Shown here: in pieces, positions 1 through 11,100 of the stretch
Layout of the letters: the number at the start of each line of letters is the position of its first letter
Numbering within the stretch: the stretch's first letter is position 1
Origin: Cladopsammia gracilis
Taxonomy: Eukaryota > Cnidaria > Anthozoa > Scleractinia > Dendrophylliidae
Direction of reading: 5' to 3'
Length of the DNA: 64,000 nt
Assembly (NCBI GenBank): GCA_022457155.1
Contig: JAJGOT010000197.1
Location: 124,001-188,000, forward strand
Notes under the pieces: generated by a model
The model's database searches: none
What the model was told of the DNA's origin: nothing
Seen by the model: only the letters and a program-made list of their open reading frames with translations
Program-made: the position numbers and the translations under genes

Positions 1-262
1 GGTCAGACAGACAGACAGACACCTTTATTTAAAAATAAAATTCTATGTTCTCCCAGGGTAGTCCCTTCAGAGGGTTAAAAAACCCCACTGCTATCAATGG
101 GAGCCCTGGGAGAAACATAATTAACTAAATTTAAATGTACAAATATGTAATTTCTAAGCGGTACCAATCTACAAATTTTGAACCTGAACCCAAAAAGGTG
201 CGACGAGCATCCTCGTCTGATAGCTACCTGAATAAGAGAAATAAACGCACCCATTAATTTAC

Positions 263-1811
263 TTGTGAAGTTAACAGGGTAGGGATACTCTTTTCCAAAT
301 TTTAGAAACCCGTGAAGGGGCCATAAACATTTATTTGTCCACATCTGAGCCAGGTTCGCAAGGTTATCATCCCAAAACTGCAAGTATAGAAAACCGAAAC
401 TGTCAGTTGACAATTCTCGCCAACCCTGAGTCCCAGTGAATGAATGTCCCAATGAATACATATATATTAAAAGAGTATAATGTAATTTTTTGTTACTTTT
501 ATGTTCTCGAAAATATTAACTTCTGTAAGCTACTCTGCAATTCGAGAGGAAATAAAGTTTATGTACGTATGTATGTATACATCTATGTATGTATGCATGA
601 AGTAGACCAAAACATACTCAGTCAGAATAGGTTTAAATACGAATTGGCCGATATGAAGTCACGCTGTACCAACTAGTCTGCTTGTAAACTCAGAAGACTA
701 CTCAGCTCCAAGACGGGGAGATGGGAATGGCGCCAAATTAGTCCTCTTAGCACCCTCAGACCCAGACCCCAAAAAATACAATGGCCCAGAATATAACCCC
801 CCAAAAGTCCCTTTTCTCTCTACATAAAAAAGGTTAGAATACGATTGTTTTTTACCCCCAAAAGCCCTCTCCAAAATCGCTCACTCCAAGAAAGTCACGA
901 CAAAATTTCTAACCCCAAAAATGTCCATAGATCGCAAATTTCAAACCCATAAAAGGTCTTTGCACCTCCCCGTCATTATCATATCTGGGTGCCCTACCCC
1001 CACCCCCCTCCCACCTGGGCGTGTTAAATGCTAAAATGAAGTACTAACCTCTTAGTATCCCAGTGCAAAAGGGTTTATTCATCAATTATGAAGGCCATGC
1101 GCCAGAAGGACTCCGCGCCCGCCCGCCCGCCCGAGATATGTCGTTCATGGTGATATAAAAGCGATCGAGGGCCGGGATTTTACGTTTTGTTGGTAAGATT
1201 TGGATGCGACTTTTGAACGGCACCAGAATTTTTTCGAAAACCTTGGGTTGATCATCAGAGAATTTTGATAAATGGCCGGTGCGCAATCTTTTGTCAATTT
1301 TCAAAGATCACCCGCACAGTAATGGAATATTGCGTACTAACTCGAATCACAAAACTCGCGAAATTTTCCCGCTCACCGGCTTCACTTTGTTACAAAATTT
1401 TTAAACCCCAACGGTAACTTGTTTTGTTCTGTCTCAATCACGTTTGTGTATCTCGAGTGTTGTTAGTCTGAGATGCAGGCGCAAGAAAAATATAAGACGT
1501 CCAACTGAGAATATCATAATAAATGATTGTAATATATTTCTCCTTACCAAATATTCCATGTCTGCAGCTGGCGGGTTCACCATTCCACGGAATCTGTTAT
1601 GTTCGTCCAAGAAGTTCTCTTTGAACTCCGGCTTTAGCTTACAAACATCAAAATCTCTTCTAGTTGGTGGTCTATAGTCGACTCGTGCGCTTAATTGAGA
1701 CGATGCCATATTCTTTGGACGAAATTGTAATATGAAGCATAGTATAAAAGGAACCAATCGCGAGAGCATAGTACTGATAGTGTAGCTATTAGATCTATCC
1801 TGGGAAGACAT
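263..1811 (-). CDS. CAP-domain (SCP/PR-1) secreted protein, 5' part (gene D)
   Basis: Two coding exons are visible: exon 1 at 1548-1811 and exon 2 at 263-377. Exon 1 ends at a GTAAGG donor in phase 0. Exon 2 follows a TTGCAG acceptor and ends in phase 1 at GTAAAT. The protein has a hydrophobic N-terminal stretch (the signal peptide probably starts at Met15, MLSRLVPFILCFILQF), then the CAP motif FLDEHNRFRG and the helix FWDDNLANLAQMW. The match to genes A and B is close: the same exon junctions and the same PPAADMEYL ending to exon 1. It differs in having WPLHG where A and B have WDHG. Exon 3 (the GQNLA region) is not in positions 1-262, so the gene continues outside the window or is truncated. 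It is divergent from gene A. Whether it is a working gene cannot be decided here. Confidence 0.75.
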
Positions 1812-2334
1812 GGATGATTGTGGATAACAATTGTTTCTTTTGTTTCAAAATTGTTTTTTTTAATTCAATCAAACAATGGATCATAAAAGCACTGGGTGGC
1901 CCAGCCTTAATGACCTTATAAGGTTAGGGTCGACGGAGAAGTGACTCGTCCACTGAGAAGTGATGAGACGATAAACCCAAGGAAATCACGGGAATGTTAA
2001 TGAGTTCAGTGTTAAATGGATTAAGTGAAACCGGTTAAAGGTTGAAGAAAGTTAAACTTCTAACAGGTTGAAATGATCATTTTGCCCAGCGTTTAAAATG
2101 TTTCACAGCCTGGTACCTGTTTAAGAGTTCAATTAAATTTCAAGTTACCTCAAGTCACAGAGAGAAAGGAAGACAGAAAAATATGTTTTCGAGGACTTTT
2201 CGACCCCAGAGCAATATCTTATAAATTTTGAAAATAAACGACATTTGTACTAGAGCCCAGTCCCCTTGTACAATTAATTTAAATCTTTCACACTTTTATT
2301 TTGATTATCTTAAAAAGCACAGGCACAAAAATGA

Positions 2335-2374
2335 TAAATCAACGAAACTGCAAATTTGCAGTCTCGTTGATTTA
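2335..2374. repeat. 40-bp near-perfect palindrome
   Basis: The two 20-base arms are reverse complements with a single mismatch (left arm starts TAAATCAACGA, right arm ends TCGTTGATTTA). There is no spacer. Confidence 0.7.
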
Positions 2375-2964
2375 CAAAAATGATGTACCTAACAGGTAAA
2401 CATAATCCTAAATGGTGTCATTTTGAGCGAAAAATAACCCTGACAGGTCATGTGACTTAATTTCATACGTCATGGATTGATATCAATATGACAACATTGT
2501 CAAGCATATTAATTTGTCAAAGATTTACGTTTTTTATAGCTTAATCCTTAGAAAAAATTAGACCACCGCCCCACTTTTTGGGCGAAAAGACTGGCGGCTC
2601 ATGCCTTAATTTTAGGAAAGCTGTTTTAATTTGTTTCTCTAGCTCTTCCTGTAAAGTTAAAATATGAGTTAACTTCCTCGTTTTCAGCTGCAATTCCAGA
2701 TGGATGATGTTATATTTTTGAGTTGATTAAAGTGCTGTGTGCACCTAGGCAAAATCGAGCAGAATGATCGGGCACTCGCACATATCAATAAGCTACAGTG
2801 GCCAGTTCACTTCAAGCGTGAGCGCTCAAAAAGGCGCCATAATAAGCGAAAAAATGCTTTTTTGGTGAAGTAGGCTGACTTCGGTTAAAGGAAGGATAAA
2901 TCTACAATGTTATGCAAACTTAAATAGTGATCAATTAAAAATCCCATACAAGGACTACCAAGAC

Positions 2965-3065
2965 CTGACTCGTCCCCAGTCGTCTCGCGCTTCTCTCGTT
3001 CCGCGTCTATACCCCACGCGCGTCTCCCGCGTCTTGCCTAGAAAGACAACTGGGGACGAGTCAGT
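2965..3065. mobile_element. Short inverted-repeat (MITE-like) element
   Basis: About 100 bp, bounded by CTGACTCGTCCCCAGT on the left and its reverse complement on the right. The interior is rich in CGTCTCGCG-type words. It has no coding capacity. Confidence 0.6.
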
Positions 3066-4920
3066 ACCAAGACTGCACAGGCGAGAATTTTTGATAAGAT
3101 AATTTTGGAATATCCATAACACTTTGCGGTCTTGTCGCAGTGGTGAAGCTTTGATAATTTAGCTGATTGTTTGTTATTTGCGAGTGTACATATATATTGG
3201 ACACACCAAAGAAATATAATTTGGCAACAAAGCGCATGGACAGGCTACTCGGCGATAAGCCGCCTCGTGTGGCTGCACTGCTCAGGACACATGTCGCTGA
3301 GTCAAGACGTTTGTTTAATGCACACTAAGGGTGCCTGGGAACTAATTTTGAAATACAAGATGGCGGACCAGATGGCGGCCTGCTATTGGTTTATTTTGTT
3401 TTGTCGCGGTGGCAGCTCGCGTGAACAATGCATATGAGGCAAAATGTTTTATTTTGTCCCCGCGACATGACGTATGAAATTAAACCAGTTTAAATTTATA
3501 TATTATTTGCGGCCTGTCACAGAGACAAAACATGTATGGCAGCAACAAGGATTTTTCGTCAAAATGGGAATTCATACGAAGGGAATTATCGGTCCAACCT
3601 GTCCTCCTGGCCTTTATAGAACATGACGAGCCAAAGCGAGTAATTTAAATCAGTCATAAGTAAAGAAATATATAGGCATCCGATGAAGTATAGAAGTAGG
3701 CTGTCTGTTTATTTTAATAAACGCTACGATTAGAAGCGTTGTCGTTTACAGGTTCAAAGTAGTCCATGGTTATTAACTGATCATGGTGAACGCAACATTT
3801 CCCGCTATTTTTAAAACAGGTAATGGTCTAAGCAGGTATATTCAAGATACATTCGATTACTTTACGTCCTCATTGTCACTAAGCCATAAATTTCCTTTTT
3901 TCTTAAAGATTTAAGCCCTGGATGTAGGACGGAGCATCATAACAGTGAACTCAGCTTTAAGAGTAACATGATTATTAAATTGACTTGACTTGATCTTATG
4001 AAGGGATCCGGACAGTTTAAATTTATTATTACAATTATATAAAGCGCTCTGATAACTGGAGGTCTAATTTGGCAGCTTATAACAAGCCTCTTATCAATAA
4101 CATGATCTTTCAGGCGCGTTATTCTCCCATACTGTTCTGGTGAAATTACTGAATGATACAAAAAATCCTGCCCCTTTTCCACATACAATTTTAGTACTAT
4201 GGCAGTCTCGCCGTTCTAAATCCTGTAACCGAAATTAACCAAAGTATTCTTTCATCAATATTATGATAACAGCAAGATGTATAGCTGTTGTTAGAATTAA
4301 AACTAAAATAAAGTAACACAATTAAAAAATAACAAACGTTTGCTATTGTGGCGAAAAAGAAGTCAATAGAAACAATTTGGTCACAGGGCACAGGTACCAA
4401 AACAGAAAACAATTTATGTACCCGCAAACAACAAAGGAAAGGAATAAAAGTGTCATTGATCATGAGAGCACAATCAGAAGGAAAATGAAACAATAAGTCA
4501 AAACACCGAGCCCGACGATCAAAGTCATTCGCTGCCGAGTTTGATTGATTCGTTGAAGTATCGCGTGGAACAGCTGAAAGAAGTGTCGCTTTTCCAGGAA
4601 ACACGAGCCTTTTTTGGCGTACATTGAATCGTACGCCGAACAAGCGGGAAAAGTATTGAACCACGCAAAGCAGTTTTTCAAATGAGCCGGGCGTTTTGAG
4701 TAAACAGTGTGATCGATTGAACAACAAAGTAACATATTCTTCAATATTAAATTGTTTGAATTAAGGAGAAGCAGAAACCTTTTTGTCTAGTGTCTTCATC
4801 CTGGTGCGGAAAGCTTGTTGGTTTGTTGGTTGCTTTAATTTTTAAATCCTGAACGGGAAGTCAAGATTTTCACATAAAGAAAAACGTGTTCGGTTCAACT
4901 ATATAAAGGCCTACTCTGGG

Positions 4921-5035
4921 ACCTTAAGTCGCCTAAAGTCGCCTTAAGTCGCCTAAAGTCGCCTTAAGTCGCCTTAAGTCGCCTAAAATCGCCTTAAGTC
5001 GCCTAAAGTCGCTTAAGGTCGCCTGAAGTCGTTAG
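4921..5035 (+). repeat. Left subterminal decamer array
   Basis: About eleven copies of a 10-bp unit alternating between CCTTAAGTCG and CCTAAAGTCG, degrading at the right edge (CTTAAGGTCG, CCTGAAGTCG). It begins inside the left terminal repeat of the 3.2-kb element. Confidence 0.85.
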
Positions 5036-6669
5036 GCTTAAAAAAGGCCTGCACACCTTAAAATTGCCTTAAAAGGTTTCACTTTTGCTATTTCTTGAAT
5101 ATATAATAATTTTATTGCCCCAAATCTCTTTTTATTTCCCATATATGATTATATACTGCAAGGGTATGGCCCCATGCAGTACAACACCATGCTTCAATAG
5201 TCATGCACCATGCCCTAGTTGCTTCAATTATATTTGCTGAACCCTATAAAGGATGGACCATTTTATTTTTGAGGGGGGGGGGGGGGCAAATACCAAGAAA
5301 AAAAATTCACGCACAGATAAAGTATAGAAAAGTATGGAAACATCACAAAAAAATTCTTGCACAGCCTCAAGATGGTAAAAGAAATTCATGCTTGCTAAAA
5401 CAAAATGCCCAACACCCCACCCCTAAAAATAAAATGGTCCATCCCCAAGGAGGGTACACTCATTCATCTTCAAAACATTGACAGCTATTTCTGTAGGTTT
5501 ACTTATATTTCATGGACAAAGTGTTACTGAAAGGATGAAGTTGTGACTTATATTATAATCAACATTTAATATGAGCAACATCATAAAAAAGAAACACTGC
5601 TGATCAGCAGTCAATACTGATATACTGTAATGGTGCAGGCATTCCTTCACCTTCAGGGTATTATAACAACAGTGAGAGCTGTTTTGGATCACTAAGATCA
5701 CAATAATTTGAAAAGTATTTTGGTTAAGCCCAATTATTGCTTATCACTTTTACATTGAGCAAGTAAGCTTGAAAAGATCATAAGCTTAACCAAAGGCAAT
5801 GTAACTGTATACAAATGTACTTAACTTTTAAGCTTACTTACCCAACGTGAAAGAGCAACCAAAAATGGGCCATTTCTCCCGCATACAACCTCTAAGCTGC
5901 GTTCTAGCCATCCAACATTATTCTATTTACAACCAATCGTAACTGAACGTTTGAAAACTTGAAACTTCTTTACAACTTGTATAAGCTTATGTCATCTTCT
6001 TGACAGTTTGATGAAGAAAAGAATTTAAATCAACCTATACGCTCAAGATTGCAAAATTTGCGTTGATTATGTTACTATGATGGCTCTCTGTCACAAAAGT
6101 CAAAAGGATTTCTTGTTATCAACCATTAAGCAGGAATGTGCTAAGGATTTGCAGCTGCTTCCAGCAGGAAAATTTGCCTCACTCGAGCAAACATGGCCGC
6201 CACATGTTTTGACCACGTGACTTCTTTTTGGATGGATGCCTACGCGCGCGGGCGCGCGCGCACTCATGTTCAGAAAATTAGCACTCAATTGATTCGGCAA
6301 ACAAAGCCAAAGCTGAAGTGTTGCTGTTGTTGAAATTGAAACACATTCCCCCTTTACAGTACAGCCTGACTAGGCTTCGTGGCTCCCTCTAGGCTACCAC
6401 TCACGTGCTTTACCTTCGTGGCGTAGATTGTCAATCAAGCTGGCCTGGGATTTTTGAAATCGTTCTTGTAGCCATTGACTGGCTTCCTGCTTGTATTGCG
6501 AAAAGAAAACTAATTCCGACAACTCAATTCAAGTTAAGGGTAGATGTAAATTTCTGAAATTTATTGGTTGAGCGAGCGCGGGCCGGGAGCTAATCGCGCG
6601 CGGGAGGAAAAGAAACGCGCGAAGCATGGAAACCATCTACGATTGGAAAGGAATTCTGGGAGAATCAAA

Positions 6670-7175
6670 ATGGCGGACGCCAATGTAAATATTGTCAACT
6701 CTGTCATATTTGCTGTGCATTCATTTGTGATCCATTATTTTCTGGAAATTTTTGAGGTAATAATTAACTTCTACACGGGTAAATCTGTCAACAGCCTCAT
6801 CAGTAACACTATTTATTTTTGTTTTGACAGGTTAAATTAAAATGTTGCCAGGTGGAAAAGTGTGAGAGCATTTCGGGCCTGGAAGCAGAACTAATCAACC
6901 CTGCTACAAAGTCTCCTACGAGGGTTCGGTTCCCTGTCAGTGGAACATCCAAGTTTTCAGGAGCCGGACAAATAGTTGGAGAAAATGGGAAAGATGCGCT
7001 ATTGAGAAGGACCCTCGCTTACGGTACCAAATATGATATTGGAATATTCTATTGGACTAAGGCAGGAGAACAACAAATTGGCTGGGTGCCTGACCAAACA
7101 GTTTTGGATGTCGTTTGTCAAGCTTTCGAGCCAAAATTGACTGTGCAACTGCCACAACAGTGGCAGATAAATTAA
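6670..7175 (+). CDS. Unrecognised 143-residue protein inside the TIR element
   Basis: Exon 1 is 6670-6756 (ATGGCGGAC start, donor GAG/GTAATA). Exon 2 is 6831-7175 (acceptor TTGACAG, TAA stop). The junction is in phase 0 and gives 143 residues. The first 29 residues are hydrophobic (NSVIFAVHSFVIHYFLEIFE), which could be a signal or membrane segment. An in-frame ATG at 6568 would add a basic 34-residue leader. The rest looks like a compact soluble domain with CCQVEKCES, a central RRTLAYGTKYDIGIFYWTK stretch and GWVPDQTVLDVVC. I do not recognise the family. It is not a transposase. It may be a captured host gene or an element accessory gene. The coherent open frame across a good intron argues for a real gene. 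Confidence 0.55.
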
Positions 7176-7905
7176 CCAAATTTATGTAATATGTGAAATC
7201 GAGAAGTGAGTTTGAATTAACTAATTCGATGCCTTTGTTCATTGTTGTATAAATAAGTGAAGGAAAATGTATGTTAGTTTGATTCAAATCAGGTATCCAT
7301 TTTTAAGTGAAAACGTTGGATTTTTTTCCCCAAGATTTTGTTTGGCAGTGTGTATGATCTTTATATTTTTGTATGATTATTGTTTTTATTGCAATATCTT
7401 AAAAACATTTAAGCAGCTAACTGAATTTTTTCTCATTCTAGATAAGTAATATTGTTCCTGCCTCTTGTTTGGCTAATTAATGTTCATAATACAATTTAGC
7501 ATTCATATTATTTATATAATGTTGTTGTTGTTATTGTAATAATTTGAATCTCAGTATAGCTGAAAGGGGCTTTAAAATCTGGAAACTGGAGATTTACGGT
7601 CACTTAAGTCTATCTGAGACCAAGTGAACTGATTGTGATAATTTTGTTTATTGAAATATGAGACTATGAATGCCAGGATTCATGTCAGGACTCAAGCTGT
7701 AGCCCTAACCCTAACTCTATGTCTAACCTGAACTGGTGTCCTTGGTCGCAAACTGACTTAAGTCCTGACTCAATCGGACCTGGCTTGAATCCTGTCTCAT
7801 ATTTCTCTCCAGAGAGCAGTGGCTTGGTATTTAGGTATAGTGATGAAGAGACTGTCAATAACTTTTGTTTCATCACTTTTTAGAAACACTTTTATGTTGC
7901 CTGAA

Positions 7906-8092
7906 GTTGCCTTCAGTCACCTTAAGTTGCCTTAAGTCGCCTTAAGTCGCCTTAAGTCGCCTAAAGTCGCCTAAAGTCGCCTTAAGTCGCCTTAAGTCGC
8001 CTAAAGTCGCCTTAAGTCGCCAATATTTTCAACTAATTTTTCCTTAAGTCGCCTTAAATCGCCTTAAATCGCTTAAAGTCGCTTAAAGTTAC
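7906..8092 (+). repeat. Right subterminal decamer array
   Basis: Two blocks of the same 10-bp unit as at 4921-5035 (about 7906-8022 and 8042-8092), separated by a short AT-rich spacer. The plus-strand orientation is the same as in the left array, although the outermost ends of the element are inverted. Confidence 0.85.
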
Positions 8093-8119
8093 GGCGACTT
8101 AAGGTCCCAGAGTAGGCCT

Positions 8120-8126
8120 TATATAA
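8120..8126 (+). promoter_or_regulatory. TATA-box-like site of gene A, also the target-site duplication
   Basis: TATATAA followed by G lies 35 bp upstream of the gene A ATG at 8155, a spacing that allows only a few bases of 5' leader. The same heptamer stands at 4900-4906 on the other side of the inserted element, so insertion appears to have duplicated it. Promoter function is inferred. Confidence 0.45.
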
Positions 8127-8154
8127 GCAAAGAGTAGCTAGTTCAACAACCCTG

Positions 8155-11100
8155 ATGTTTTACCAAGGTACAAGCGGCCTACAGGATACCCTGAGATATT
8201 GCGCAGTTATATGCCTAAGCTTAGCGATGCTACTCAGTAAGAAGGATACGGCATCGGCAATGAATCGTATTAAACCGTCGCGCGGGGATTTTGCCTTGTG
8301 TGAACTTTCTGCGGAAGAAAAGGAGAAATTCTTGGATGAACATAACAAGTTTCGTGGAATGGTTGATCCGCCCGCTGCCGATATGGAATATTTGGTAAGT
8401 AGTAGGACAGTAAGCGACTCGCAAAAACAAGCGCAAACAATCAATATTGCAACTATCTCGCGTTTAGACTTATACCTGTGCCTGCGTTCAATTGAAAGCG
8501 CAGTATCGCGGGAATTTTGACCATTTATTAGCCAAAAACACGCTACCACACCTTTAGTTATTTACAAAATAATACTAAAACACTAAGAAATAAATCAACT
8601 AATTCTTGAAAACGGGAGAAATCAGACCTGTTCTTGTGTATTTTGGAAATGAAAATGTGAGAATTTGGAAAAAAGTCTTTGCGAATGGTCAAACCAAGTC
8701 CATTCATAACTAAAGACACTCATCAGTCGACAGTACTGTTTTGGTACACTAGGATAGTAATTTATCACGAAACTGGACAATTATTTTACGATTTCTTTTA
8801 ATACAAAAAACATTTGTGGTTTTTGACGAAAATGACACCATACCCCCGTACGTGATTAACTGCCCCTTTAAAGATTGTAATGCTCCTTAGTATGGTGTCA
8901 TTTTTTTTTTATCTCACGATATCTTTTCCTTGCTTGCCACAGTCGCTCTGCTCAACACAATCCGAGCACCTAGAATATGGCGGATACCATCCTGAATGCA
9001 TTACGAGGCCGTATAACAACATGATAAACTATAGTTTGCAAACGTGGTGGAAAAGTGAAAATAGAAGTTGGTTTCTGTGAGCGTCCCCAAAACAATTTAC
9101 CGAAACATTAAAACCCTCTAGTAAGCTAATATCAGGTTTCACGGTTTGTCTACAAACCGTGATCAAGTCTTCCAAAGTGATATAAGTCTTCTATAGTTTA
9201 CCAAGCTAAGAATGGAAATACATGCAGTCCTTAGTTTTCTTTAGTACAGTGACAGTCACAAATTAATTTTGCAGTTTTGGGATGACAATCTCGCCAACTT
9301 AGCGCAGATGTGGTCAAATCAGTGTATCTGGGATCACGGGTTTGTCCAATTTGGTGACGAATATCCAAACGATGTACCCTTCAAAGGACAAGTAGGTATG
9401 AATTGGGTCAATACCTTTTTAAATGTTGCATGTATATGAATGTATTTGGAAAAACATGTACCAATATGGACACTGTAAAAAGAATACTGAGCAGAAACAC
9501 AGGCAAAAACTTCCAACTGTTAGTACAGGCTAAGATTTGACCAATGGACTACCGCGTTGCAAAAACATCTGGTATTCAGAGAGAACTGAGGACTTGAACC
9601 CAATATCTCTGGCTTAAATCTTCCGTTGCTCTACCGTTTGGGGCAGCAGATCGTGGGTGAAAAGGTGGTAATTCGCAGCAATGAGGGTGTGAAGAGTACA
9701 TTGAATTTGAGCTACGGAGAACAAGTGATACAAACAGGAAACTCTGTGGCAACCGGTAAATGTCTTACCTTGTGCTTACAACATAAACTGACATAAAATA
9801 TTACATGAAGACATTTAACATAATATGTAAATAAGTAACATAAACATCTATTGCGATTGACCTTGTTTACTTGTTTATCCCCCCCCCCCCCCCCCCTCCG
9901 GTCTCCCATGACACAGGTCAGAATCTTGCGCGGCAATGGGGTACACTTTCCTCTCCAGAAGACCGAGTAGAGCCATGGTACAAAGAACACCAATACTACG
10001 CGTACAGTAAGTTCGCGAGTCCAATGGGAGCTGCTTGCTCCAAGGAGCCATGCGGCCATTACACTCAGGTACACTGTTTATACCATGGTAGAGTTCACCT
10101 GCTATAGTTCAGAAGGAGGTCGGGCACCTTATTGAGAGTTATATGACGTAATTTCGATACTTGGAGTTTTATCTTCAATAAATATTTGACTGTAAAAAAG
10201 AAAGTCTAGAGTTCCCACCAACGCTCGAACCTGTGACCACAGGCAGTATCTAGATTGTTAGAGAGCCTACACGACCACAACGCTATCGAGCTGCTTGCGT
10301 CAATTGGGTTTAAATTGAACTATATTACCTGTCAACCCTAACCCTGATTACAAGCTAACCAGCCAGGCTTAGGGTTATGTTATGGTAGTTAATCTGGTTC
10401 TTATATATTCTCATTAAGGTGTCCGACCTCCTTCTGAGCTATAGCATTTAGACTCTACCTTATATCTTATACCATATGATGTTTTTGACATTTAAACTAC
10501 ACTGAATCCTTATTGTATAAATAAGCGGGTACTGTTAATGCAATCGGTACAATCTATCTTATATCTTTATCGTTTTTCAAAATGGTTCGCAGTGTTATCA
10601 AATATAACTAAATATATAATTTAACCAGCTGAAATATTCTTGGTATGTATTTATATGCGATAAAACAAAACGATAAGAGCTACTAGAAAGTTGCCGCTCA
10701 GCAGATAACACTTGAATGATAACATTTTGGTATTTTATATGCAATCAATCTAGAAACATTTTGCGAAACAAAGTTACGAGCGCTAGCACCACCACAGAAA
10801 ATTATTCTTGAAAACCAACCCCATACAGCGATATAAACAATATCTTCTGCCATTGTTTGTAAAGCCCCGCAAAACCTTAGGATTATTTTTTTCTTGTCCT
10901 CTTCCCAAAGCTTGCCTGGGCGAAATCGAAGTTTGTAGGATGTGGAGTAAAATGGTGTGACAAGGAGTTTGGTATGTCCCACCCCTGGGTCCCTGGGGAG
11001 ACAATTGTCACTTGCGACTATGGTTCATCGTAAGTACCATTCTGCTCAGTTTTAACTGCAATTTGTTATTTCAAGATATTCTTTATATAATCTGACTCAT

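Larger units (their letters stand above)
1812..4906. other. Intergenic region without a supported gene
   Basis: I see no coding exon here. The longest open frames (3171-3437, 4197-4727) lack domain signatures or credible splice neighbours. The region holds a 40-bp imperfect palindrome at 2335-2374, and a small inverted-repeat element at 2965-3065 whose ends read CTGACTCGTCCCCAGT and its complement. The rest is AT-rich unique-looking sequence. Confidence 0.5.
4907..8119. mobile_element. 3.2-kb TIR element with 7-bp target-site duplication, carrying a gene
   Basis: The left end reads AGGCCTACTCTGGGACCTTA and continues AGTCGCC. The right end is its reverse complement, finishing TAGGCCT at 8119. 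Both ends are flanked by TATATAA (4900-4906 and 8120-8126), a perfect 7-bp duplication that marks one insertion event. Just inside the ends are arrays of a 10-bp unit (CTTAAGTCGC and variants) at about 4921-5035 and 7906-8090, both in the same orientation. No transposase is recognisable, so the element appears non-autonomous. It encloses the two-exon gene at 6670-7175. The superfamily is not assigned, because a 7-bp duplication with these ends does not match a family I can name with confidence. Confidence 0.8.

Noticed and set aside
3171..3437. 88-codon frame upstream
   Set aside because: No recognisable motif, no signal for splicing, and codon content like surrounding non-coding DNA.
4197..4744. 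Two overlapping minus-strand frames of 176 and 94 codons
   Set aside because: Low-complexity hydrophobic translation, no homologous exon and no credible splice partners.
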